A stretch of DNA of 51,782 nt from Mycoplasma testudinis ATCC 43263 (lineage in GTDB: Bacteria > Bacillota_I > Bacilli_A > Mycoplasmatales > Mycoplasmoidaceae), in the NCBI RefSeq assembly GCF_000687795.1, contig NZ_JHXT01000010.1, forward strand, positions 1-51,782. The letters are read 5' to 3'. Below are positions 32,331 to 41,747 of this stretch, one piece after another. A program made the position numbers and the translations under genes. Position 1 is the stretch's first letter. Each line of letters begins with the position of its first letter. Under the pieces are notes generated by a model. The model had not been told where the DNA came from and did no database searches. It saw only the letters and a list, made by a program, of their open reading frames with translations.

Positions 32331-33602
32331 ATGGCCGTTTTCCGGATTGAAGGTTGCTTAACCCAAGCTATCCAAGACCCTTTAAAAAATGGATTGTGAG
32401 TTGAGTTTAAAAACTCTGGTTTACATCTTATTAGTGACCAAAATATTGATCGAATTAACCAGTTATTTGATGCTGCTTGTGGAATCAAGGCGCCAATAAC
32501 TGGTAATTTTGTCTATGACGAAGAAATATTTTGGGAATTATCCGAACTTAAGCGAAGCGAGATTTTAAACCACAAATGTAGCGTTTTTTCTTTATATGAA
32601 TTAGAACGGATGCACCATTTAAGTGTTAGTCATATTATTCGGGATGATTTGTTAATAAATAATTTTTCGCGCTCCAAAATTAAAGATCAACTTGAAACAA
32701 TACTTTCGCAGTTTGATTTAAGTTCATACCGTGATCGTTTGTTCACTGATTTATCTACTCAACAACAGTATCAAGTTTTAGGCGCAAAACTATTGTGAAA
32801 AAATCCCCGTTTTGTTCATCTGAATTTATCATCAATTATTGAAAATGAATTTTTTGGAAAAGATTTTTTAGAATATTTTGAAAAACTGTTTCTTGACAAT
32901 AACGTTGTTGGGATAGCATATATTAACAACACTGACAATTTGCTACAAAGTCATATTGTTAATTTATCAGATGAACGCAATTTTTTTGCTGCAGATATGA
33001 TTTACAGTATTAAAAATGAATCACAAAAAATCCACAATTGGACATCTTTAATAATTAGAAATATGCTTCGCTCATTGCTAATTGGATTTAACCTTGAAAA
33101 ACTTTATTATGTTTTTTGGTTTATTTTAACTGCAGCTTTTATGACAATTGCAGGTTTTCTAAATTCTTTTGACTTTAATGAAACTTTTTCCTTACATTTT
33201 GCTAATTTTGATTTGAATGCTTTTTTACGAGCTGTTTCATTATTAGTCCAAATTGCTGCAAGCGGTTTTTATGTCTTTTTGTTTGCAAGAAGATATCAGA
33301 AACATCATGCTTTAAGAAACTTTTTAATTGCCAAAGGTTTTGCACGTATTGTCTTGATTAATAATTATTTAGTAATCGTTGTTTATCTATTTATTTTTAG
33401 TACTTTAATTAATTTGATTATTAATTTATCTATTTTATTTTCGGTTGCCCAAATCAGTTTTCAAGCATTGGGTGTTTTGTGACCTATCGTTGTTTTATTT
33501 ATAATCAATACTTCCGCTTTAATACCCTATTATTTATACACTTTTAAAACTTATAATTTGAACATCAACGATATCGTTCATGGGGTTCAAAAAATCGTCT
33601 AG
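32331..33602 (+). CDS. membrane protein with degenerate ABC-ATPase domain
   Basis: 423 residues, 4 bp behind atpC and so part of the ATP synthase transcript. The N-terminal ~230 residues match the layout of an ABC ATPase without its catalytic parts: LTDLSTQQQ-like segment (DLSTQQQYQVLGAKLLWKNP, ~147-166) stands where LSGGQQQRV..AraLl..P is expected, followed by a hydrophobic strand FVHLNLSSIIENEF in place of the Walker B/DEPTS stretch and VVGIAYINN where the switch His strand would be. No Walker A is present. Then four to five membrane segments from ~residue 245 to 400. A hypothetical gene in the same place follows atpC in M. genitalium (from memory). Role unknown; perhaps ATP-synthase assembly. 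Confidence 0.65.
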
Positions 33603-33661
33603 TTTTTTGCATCATTTTTTTATTTTGCACGATATTAACATCTAACTTTAATTAGTTTATC

Positions 33662-33667
33662 TATAAT
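33662..33667 (+). promoter_or_regulatory. -10 element for uidA
   Basis: TATAAT at 33662-33667, about 75 bp before ATG 33742; the -35 region is poor (TTAACA at 33635 is too far). It places the start of transcription just before the palindrome at 33678. Confidence 0.5.
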
Positions 33668-33677
33668 TTAATGGCAG

Positions 33678-33713
33678 TTTTACTTGTGATTGAATATTTC
33701 AATCGAAGTAAAA
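33678..33713 (+). promoter_or_regulatory. palindromic operator upstream of uidA
   Basis: Dyad: TTTTACTT (33678-33685) with AAGTAAAA (33706-33713), and inner GATTGAA with TTCAATC around TAT, one base asymmetric. No T run follows, so an operator rather than a terminator. Located right after the predicted start point, where a repressor would block transcription. RpiR- or GntR-type regulators are candidates by analogy; none is encoded here. Confidence 0.7.
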
Positions 33714-33741
33714 TAAAGATTAATAAAGGAAGATAAACAAG

Positions 33742-35529
33742 ATGCTAGCAGTTCGTCAAACCGCATCCCGCCAAGTGACTAATTTAGATGGTTTATGGGA
33801 TTTTGTTGTTGATTATGAAAATGTTGGATTAAAACAAGAATGATTTTTGAAAAAACTTAAAAATCCCATTAAGATGCCAGTCCCTGCATCATATAATGAA
33901 ATTACTCTAGACAATAATATCCGAGAGCATGTTGGTTATGTGTGATATCAAAAAACCGTAGTGTTACCAGTGGACTGTTCAAATCAACGTTATATTTTAC
34001 GTTTTGGATCAGTGACTCATGCTGCCATGGTTTGAGTTAACGGTGTTAAAGTTGCTGAACATACTGGTGGATATTTACCATTCGAAGCTGATATTAGTGA
34101 TCTTATTAATGATAAGAAATCATTTGTCATTACTGTTTTGTGTGATAATCGTTTAAGTTTTCAAACAATTCCTCCAGGAAACGTCACAACTGATGAACTA
34201 GGAAGAACTAAAATGAAATTCTGACATGATTTTTTCAATTATGCTGGAATTCATCGGTCAGTTGCAATCTATACAAGACCGCTCACTTATGTGAAAGATG
34301 TTCGAATTGTTACCGACATCGAAGACAAAACAGGATTTATTAATTATCAAGTTTTAGTTGGTGGCTTTAAAAAAGAAGTTCACGTCCACTTGTATAATCA
34401 AGATGGTAAGGAATTATTAAAGGCTGCTGGTGCTAACGGGAAAATAAAAATCAATAATGCTCATTTTTGACAACCTGGCGCTGCATACTTGTATACTTTG
34501 AAAATTCGGGTTGGAGATGATGTGTATCCAGTTCGTGTTGGTATTCGAACAGTAACTATTAAAGATAGCCAACTATTAATAAATAACAAACCAGTATATT
34601 TACGGGGTTACGGACGCCACGAAGATAATCTAATTCGTGGTAAGCAACACGATCCAGTAATGTTGGTTCATGATTTTGAAATTATGAAATGACAAGGCGC
34701 AAACTCCTTCCGGACAAGTCATTATCCGTATGCTGAAGAAGTCTTGGATTATGCTGATGAACAAGGCTTTATGGTTATTGACGAAACTGCAGCTGTGGGA
34801 ATGAATATGGGGGTCGATGGTGGAGCTTTTGGGCTTGGCAAAAAGTTTGAAACTTTTAGTGAAAAAACAATTAACCAAAAAACGCAAGATGTTCATAAGC
34901 AACACATTTTAGATTTAATTGCTCGCGATAAAAATCACCCAAGTGTTATTATTTGATCAATTGCCAATGAGCCAGAATCACATACTGAAGGTGCTGCCAA
35001 GTACTTTGAACCACTAGCAAAATTAGCTAAAAAAGCTGATCCAACTCGTCCGGTTGGTTTTGTTAATGTAATGCTAGCTCCTCCTGAACTTGACAAGATT
35101 ACGGGATTTTTTGACTTAATAATGCTTAATCGTTATAACGGATGATATTTTCAAACTGGAGATTTAGCAGCCGCTGAACGAAGTCTTGAACAAGAAATTA
35201 AACACTGAATTAAAAAACACCCTGGATTACCGATTATCTTTACTGAATACGGGCCAGATACTTTAGCAGGTCTTCATGATTTTTATCATCAACCTTGAAG
35301 TGAAGAATACCAAGCAGATATGCTAAGTATGTTTCATAAGGTTTTTGATCGTCATCCAGAAGTTGTTGGAGAACAAATGTGAAACTTTGCAGACTTTATG
35401 ACTGTATCTGGAATTATGCGTGTTGGGGGAAATAAAAAAGGGATGTTCACTCGTGACCGTAAACCCAAACATAATGCTTATGTTGTTCGTGACCGCTGGC
35501 TTAAACTGAAAGCCAAATTAGGCAATTAA
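33742..35529 (+). CDS. uidA: beta-glucuronidase, GH2
   Basis: 595 residues (E. coli GusA 603). Releases glucuronic acid from glucuronides. The N-terminal sequence [12 protein letters not shown], jelly-roll and Ig-like domains, then the TIM barrel: acid/base Glu410 in SIANEPES, nucleophile Glu502 in IIFTEYGPD, and [13 protein letters not shown], whose Asn/Lys recognise the glucuronate carboxylate. The segment before the acid/base ([18 protein letters not shown]) corresponds to the loop-1 region of gut-type enzymes acting on small glucuronides. Many UGA Trp codons show long residence in a mollicute. No signal peptide, so a glucuronide importer must exist elsewhere. SD AAGGAAG. Confidence 0.95.
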
Positions 35530-35575
35530 AATACTATTCTTTTTTATTTTTTGATAAGTTATTTAATTAAAAAGG

Positions 35576-35600
35576 CCGATTTAGGGTAATCGGTTTTTTT
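35576..35600 (+). terminator. intrinsic terminator after uidA
   Basis: CCGATT / AATCGG stem (35576-35581, 35588-35593) with 6-nt loop, followed by seven T. Makes uidA a single-gene unit. Confidence 0.85.
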
Positions 35601-35726
35601 AGTTATTGTTTTTTTTATGAATTTTTATTTACATATAGTTCTATAATAGGTTTTACTTTGAATCATTAGTCAGACCAATAATCACAATTCATGTGATGTC
35701 ATTCTTATATTTATTAGGAAAATAAA

Positions 35727-36686
35727 ATGAAAAATCGTTTTAACATTAAGGCTTGGATTGGAACTTGAACGACCTTAGGATTAATTGGATTAATTGTTCC
35801 AGTTGTAATGGTTTTAGATTCTAAATTTGACCCGAATACAGCATTAATAGTTAAAGAAGAAAAACCAGTTCAACCAGAAACTCCTTCGTCACCACCTCAA
35901 CCACCGATTGTTCTTAGTCCAACAGAACAAAGCGCTGCAAATTATTATCAAAATTTGCGGGCACAACGTTTTATCGTTCGCGATTTGGCTGCTGGCGAAG
36001 GTGCTAATTTATCAGATCGATCTTCAATTACAAACGCTTCAACGATTGATTCAATAAACAATCTTTTAGATGCTAATTCTGCTAAACTTGTTGCTCCGGG
36101 TGCAGACCTGGTAGGTTTTGTTTTGCAATTTCAAATTCAACCTGCAAATATCATTGAAGGATTTTTACCAGTTAAAATTATTTTGACTGATCCTTCTAAA
36201 CAGCCAACGGTTTTCTATAATGCTAACGGAACAGTAGGCACTGCTGAAAGCGCTGGAGAAATCGTTAATTTTGGAGGTTATCGAACATTACCGTCCTTGG
36301 TTGCTCAACAATATATAGACCTTCAAGACAGTATTAGAGGAAACTTCACCGTTAATAGTGCTTCATCAACTAAAACTGCATCCCAACTTGCAGCGGAATT
36401 AACAACAGCTAATGCTGCATCAGATTCTGCTACAATGCTTAACACGCTTAAAAATTCTGTACTTGCAAATTTTGGTTTAGCTCCTCTATTTGGACAAATT
36501 ACAAATCTTGGGTTTAAATTGCACGCAAACAACATATCGCCTAGTGATGCTAATGGGACCTTAACTTTTAGTTTAGTTTTAGTTAGCGGTGATGGAACCG
36601 TTTATAATTTGCAAGGTAATCCTGTTTCTGCTGCAAACCCATTTGCGGGAATTGCGATTACAGTAATAGGAGCGGCTACTTCTTAG
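35727..36686 (+). CDS. exported surface protein of unknown function
   Basis: 319 residues; SD AGGA before ATG 35727. Signal/anchor MKNRFNIKAWIGTWTTLGLIG...VPVVMV without lipobox, similar to the protein at 15054. Then a Pro-rich spacer (EEKPVQPETPSSPPQPPIV, ~residues 48-66) of the kind that carries a domain away from the membrane, and a ~240-residue Ala/Asn/Ser/Thr-rich domain with beta-rich segments (LVGFVLQFQIQPAN; GTLTFSLVLVSGDGTVYNL). Two related-looking sequence stretches suggest an internal duplication. No family recognised. Confidence 0.7.
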
Positions 36687-36741
36687 TAAAACATTATTTT
36701 AGATTTTAGTAATCTTGATCTTATCATTCAATATACGAACT

Positions 36742-36798
36742 AAAAAACACCATTTCAGTCTAATCTTAATTTAAGATAGATTGTAACGGTGTCTTTTT
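36742..36798. terminator. bidirectional terminator between the exported protein and ffh
   Basis: Nested hairpin: outer ACACC.TT / AA.GGTGT, inner ATCTTAA / TTAAGAT, A run on the left (36742-36747) and T run on the right (36794-36798). Serves both convergent genes. Confidence 0.75.
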
Positions 36799-36813
36799 AG
36801 TTAAGTTTTAGAT

Positions 36814-38172
36814 TTAGAAGTTAAATCCGCCCCCACCCTTCATTAAATCTAAGAATGGATTGCGTCCTTTTTGAAGCATTTTTCCCATTTGTTCCATTTT
36901 CTTTGAAGCTGTGTCTCATTCTTTGAGAAGTTTATTTAATTCATCTGGTTTTCGGCCAGAACCTTTGATGATTCGAACTTTACGACTTGAATCACGTTGT
37001 AATAATTTTGGTTGTCTTCTTTCTTTTAAAGTCATTGAAGACATCATGATTTTCCAAATACCGAGTTTTTGTTCAACTTCTTCAATTTTGTCGTCACTAA
37101 TTTTACCTGCACCAGGAACCATCTTCATAATCGAACCAAGTGAACCCATTTTTGACATTGCACTCATTTGTTTCATTAAATCGTCTAAATCCATTCGTCC
37201 TGAAAGCATTTTTTGCATTGTTTTCATGGCGTCTTTTTCATCAACTGTATCAGCCGCTTTTTCAGCTAGGGTCATCACATCACCTAAGCCCAAAATCCGG
37301 TCTGCCATCCGTTCTGGATAGAACAGGTCTAATGATCCTAAACGTTCACCAATTCCTGTAAATTTAATTGGAACATCTAATAAACTAGTTAATGACAATG
37401 CAGCCCCTGCACGTGCATCAGAATCTAATTTCGTGATAACAATTCCCGTTAACTTAAGAACCCGGTGAAATTCGGTTGCAACATTAATGATTTCTTGACC
37501 AGATAATCCGTCAACTACCATGATGATTTCATCAGGATGAACTGCTTTTTTAATACTGACTAATTCATCCATTAATTCTTGGTTTGTTTGCAAACGTCCA
37601 GCAGTATCAAATAAAATTGCATCATTATTTTGGGTTTCAGCTAACTCTAAAGCCTCAATTGCCGTAGTTGCTGGAGCTTGGGTTCCTTTTTCATAGAAGT
37701 TACACTTAACTTCTTGAGATAAGGTTCTTAATTGTTCAATAGCTGCAGGACGGTAGACATCCAAAGCAACCATTAATGGATTCTTTTCGTGCTTGGTTTT
37801 TAAAAGCGTGGCAAGTTTTCCGATTGAAGTAGTTTTACCTGAACCTTGCAATCCGACCAGCATTATTTTTAAAGGTTTAAGAGCGTAATTAATCCCTTGG
37901 GTTTTACGTCCTAAAATGTTAATTAATTCATCTTTAATGATTGTTAAAAAGATTTGTTGGGGATCTTGACCGACATTGACCATTTGACCAACTGCTTTTT
38001 GTTCAATGTCTTCAATGAATTTTTTGACAACTTGTAAATTTACGTCAGCATCTAATAAAGCAATTCTGATTTCTTTTAAAACATCTGCGATATCGTCTTT
38101 TTGAATAGTTTGTAAATCCAATCGCCGGCGCATTTTTTTGGCAACGATGGATGCGATCATACTTTTTAACAT
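36814..38172 (-). CDS. ffh: signal recognition particle protein Ffh
   Basis: 452 residues. SRP54 GTPase that targets membrane proteins to the Sec translocon. N domain (~1-95), G1 GLQGSGKTT, G3 DTAGR, G4 TKLD with SDARAGAAL, and a Met-rich M domain (MKTMQKMLSGRMDLDDLMKQMS region; MGKMLQ near the end), ending GGGGFNF. One UGA Trp near the C-terminus (36913-36915). SD AGGAGAT before ATG 38172. The FtsY partner and the 4.5S RNA are not in this window. Confidence 0.97.
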
Positions 38173-38193
38173 AACTTTATCTCCTAGATATTT

Positions 38194-39123
38194 TTAACTT
38201 AAATTTTTGCATTCATTTAAAATTCAGTTGGCAATTTGTAAACTGACTTTTTTAAATTCTTCGGTAATTTTTTGTTCATTGACTTTGGATATTAAAGTCA
38301 CGGCGTTTTGATTCTTAAGTAAGGCTTTAGGATCAAACAAACAAGTCCCATATACTAAGTTATTAAATCAAAGATTAATAATAATTGTTTGGGAGCTACC
38401 GCTATCTAACTTGTAGACAATGTCTCCATATTGAGAAATTACTTGCGTCTTATTTTCTCATAAATTTAGATAATAAGCATAATGCTCTAAATAAGATTTT
38501 TGAAAACCACTGATGTTTTGGTAAACGGCTTTTTCTTTTTCTTCGTATTTTAAATCCAGTATATCAGATTTAACACGTCTAAAAGTTTGAATTTTTTTTC
38601 TTAAAAATTGAAGTAATTTTTCGTACTTATTTGCATTATATTTAATTTTAGATTCGTAAGTTGATTTTGCATTTTTCAATTGAAGATTTAAATCAATTAA
38701 ATTATGTTCTAAATCTAATTTGGTCTGTGAGCTATTTTTATGAGGTCTTTGCTGCTGAATCAAAATATCATCTATTTGTTTTTGCAATAAATCCATTTCG
38801 GATTTTGTTTTTTTTAATTCTTCGACAGGATAAAACTTGCATGCAGCAACGATTTTTGGATTAACTTTTATTTCATTATTTTGAATTTTTTTAAAAAAGC
38901 CAATTCAAGACAAAAATTCAATCTCTGTTAATAGGTTTGTCCAACGTTTTAATGACGCTTGTTGCTCGTCATATAAAGTTTTTCCAATCTGTTCTAGTTG
39001 GGCTCCAAATTTTTGCTTAAATCAATTGTCTTGCGCAATATAAAAATAGTCAATTGAGTAACCTTCTTTAAATAATTGCTTTTGGAGCCATGTGTGTTGA
39101 TATGAACTTATACTAATGCCCTC
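38194..39123 (-). CDS. coiled-coil protein of unknown function, unusual start
   Basis: A frame open for 309 codons down to TAA 38194-38196, read with UGA as Trp. It lies 25 bp behind the Abi-like gene and 21 bp before ffh. There is no ATG/GTG/TTG near the 5' end: after AAGAGG the frame reads GGC-ATT-AGT-ATA, so ATT (39115-39117) or ATA (39109-39111) may be used; otherwise the first in-frame ATG is at 38796. An N-terminal domain (SYQHTWLQKQLF...) precedes a long helical part (~residues 100-220, LQKQIDDILIQQQ ... LLQFLRKKIQTFRR), and the C-terminal domain has GSSQTIIINLWFNNLVYG. No family recognised. Spacing suggests it works with the Abi-like protein. Confidence 0.6.
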
Positions 39124-39148
39124 TTATTAAATTTTTAGTACTGATATT

Positions 39149-40258
39149 TTACCAATTTATTGTGTCTTGCATTAGTAGTTTCAATCGTTCTGAGATCGTT
39201 TCTTTCTGAAATAATTGCTTAATTTCTTTAACTATTTGTTTTGGAGGGATGTTTAAACAGCCTTCTAAAAATTTAACAAAAGATATTAACCCATATTTAA
39301 AGCCACTTTTTGGTTCAATTTTAACAACCTGAGATAAGAAGTCTCTGGTTTTTTCTAGTTTTAAAACATCGTTTTGAACTTCTTGTAAATTGTATGAAAA
39401 ATTATATATTTGATCGTTGTGTGCAATAATGTTTCGAACCGTTTTCATTCAATCTAAAAAAAGATCAAAACTATTATTAAAAGTATTATCAAAGTCATTA
39501 TCAATTAATCATTTGGGATTACTAATAAACTTTTTAGCGATTTGGTATTGCACTTTTGGTGATAAGCAGTGATAGATTGCTATTGTGCGATCAAATGTTC
39601 AGTTAGTAGCTAATATCCAAATTGGCAATCAACAATTTTCGACCGCTTCATCGTTTGGGCGTTTGTTAATATAGTCGTTAATGATTGTTGCAATTTCTGG
39701 ACATTTAGTTATTTCCTTTTTGTATTCTTCAATCGTTTTATTGTATTTTTCTTTAGAAACAGGACGAGATATTAAATCTCTTTTTAATTGTCAGATGGCA
39801 GGAATAATTAGATTTTTGTTATTTTTTTGCTTTTTGAAAACTTTATAGACTTTTTTGTGTTGATCAAATATCTTTTCTAAATCTTTATCTTTAACTGCGC
39901 CAATAAGACCATGAGTTTCAATATTTGCTTCAAATAATAATTGAGCAATTTGATTTGCCACTAAAGTATTGAATTGAATCTCAGCAGACTTTAGCAAATA
40001 GCGTGATATTGTTGAACTAATATTTCGATCGATATCAAATATTTTACAAAGGTCTTGACCATTAAATTCTGGTTTAAAAATATTTTTTTCATAGTCAAAA
40101 ATTAATGGTTTAGCACTTGATACAACTCTTTCGTAGCCGTAAGAATTTAAATAAAGTTCAATTTTATTTTTTTGTACTGTGTTCATCTTCAATTGGTAAA
40201 AAGCTTCTAGGCGATTGAGTTGTTGAACTGCACTTGTGTAGACTTTTAGTGTATTCAT
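39149..40258 (-). CDS. Abi-family (AbiD/AbiF-like) HEPN-type protein
   Basis: 369 residues. Sequence order fits the Abi_2 family (abortive-infection proteins): LCKIFDIDRNISSTISRYLLKSAEIQFNTLVANQIA (in parts: 'FDIDRNISSTI', 'RYLLKSAEIQFNTL') followed later by WMKTVRNIIAHNDQIYNF. The last contains R-x4-H (Arg275, His280), the catalytic signature of HEPN ribonucleases. In Abi systems such proteins stop phage growth by RNA cleavage or related toxicity; this is known of the family, not shown here. Divergent from recA, followed by a coiled-coil gene. UGA Trp codons are present, so it is adapted to this genome. Confidence 0.7.
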
Positions 40259-40507
40259 AATTTTAATAATCGTATTTTCTAATTGTTAGATATTTGAGAG
40301 TGATGATTCAAACGATGTTTGAAACGCTTTGTTTGATCTTTATTAATTATAATTAGTAAGTATTATTATTCAAATTTTTTAGGTCTTTAATTACTTTTTT
40401 TTGATTCTTTAACACAATCATTTTGACCGAAAATAAAAAATATTTGAAAATTTTTTCTTAAATTTTGAGGTTTTTCGACATTCTATTTAATGGAGGACAA
40501 AAAAGTT

Positions 40508-41515
40508 ATGCTTAAAGACGACAAAATATATGAGCAAGCAGTTGCTGAAATCCAAAAGCGTTATGGTAAAGAAAGTTTAAACTTCTTTAATAGCAATGCC
40601 GAAAATAAATTTCCTGCAATTTCAACAGGAAGTTTAAAACTTGATAAGGTGCTTGGAATTGGTGGATTACCACAAGGCCGAATAATTGAGATTTATGGAA
40701 ATGAATCTTCTGGAAAAACAACTCTTGCTTTACAAACTATTGCTCAATGCCAAAAATCTGGCGGTAAAGCCGCTTATATTGATGCTGAACACGCTTTAGA
40801 TCCAAGTTATGCTAAAAACCTTGGAATTGATTTACAAACGCTATTAGTAGCTCATCCCCAGCATGGCGAGCAAGCCTTTTCGGTAATTGAAGCTCTTGTA
40901 AAAACAAATATGATTGATTTAATAGTAGTGGATTCTGTAGCCGCTTTAGTCCCTAAAGCCGAGCTTGAAGGAACAATGGAAGACCAGGTTGTAGGGCTAC
41001 ACGCTAGAATGATGTCAAAAGGATTACGCCGGTTGCAATCATTTATGGCAAATTCCAACACTTGTATTGTTTTCATTAATCAAATTCGCGAGAAAATCGG
41101 GATTATGTTTGGTAATCCCGAAACAACCCCAGGTGGGCGGGCCTTATTATTTTATAGTTCGGTACGCTTGGAGGTAAGACGCTCGGAATTATTACGTGAT
41201 GAAAATCAACACGTTGGAATTAAATCCAAAGTTACTGTAGTAAAAAATAAAGTGGCTCCACCGCTTGGAGTTGCGTATATTGAAATCTACTTTAATAAAG
41301 GTGTTAATTACCGTGCTGAAATAATTGACTTTGCAGTGCAATATGGAATTATTGAAAAAGCCGGATCTTGATATAGTTTTAACTCTAATAAATTGTGTCA
41401 AGGTAGAGAAAATTTATTGAAGTTAATTGAAAACGATAATACTTTATTTTCCGAAATTGAAACTTTGACTTTGACAAAAGCAACACCTGTTAAAAGACCT
41501 AAATCACAAGCGTAA
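40508..41515 (+). CDS. recA: RecA recombinase
   Basis: 335 residues. Chosen start ATG 40508 because GGAGG (40492-40496) lies upstream; the earlier ATG 40490 overlaps that SD. Walker A GNESSGKTT, catalytic Glu region YIDAEHALDP, Walker B LIVVDSVAAL, loop L1 GLHARMMSKGLRRL, loop L2 with EKIGIMFGNPETTPGG. The C-terminal acidic tail is short and ends basic (KRPKSQA). The 249-bp gap to the divergent Abi gene has no obvious SOS box. Confidence 0.97.
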
Positions 41516-41540
41516 AATAATTACGTTTCAAACATTTTTA

Positions 41541-41575
41541 AATCTTAGTAGGCTTTAGTCTATTAAGATTTTTTT
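41541..41575 (+). terminator. intrinsic terminator after recA
   Basis: AATCTTAGTAG / CTATTAAGATT with one mismatch, 8-nt loop, then a T run (41571-41575). Confidence 0.85.
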
Positions 41576-41747
41576 ATTTGTATAAGTTACCTTTTTTATT
41601 TCATAAAAAACGTAAATACTAAACTAGTTAAAATTTATTTAATTCAGGATAGTAGATTCACTAGATTAATTTAAACAGCTTAAAATATAAGCATGTCAAA
41701 ATTTGGTGTTTGTTAAGTTTGATTTGACTTCAATTGAATTTATTAAT

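Noticed and set aside
40259-40507. SOS/LexA box between the Abi gene and recA
   Set aside because: No GAAC-type dyad is visible and mollicutes generally lack LexA.
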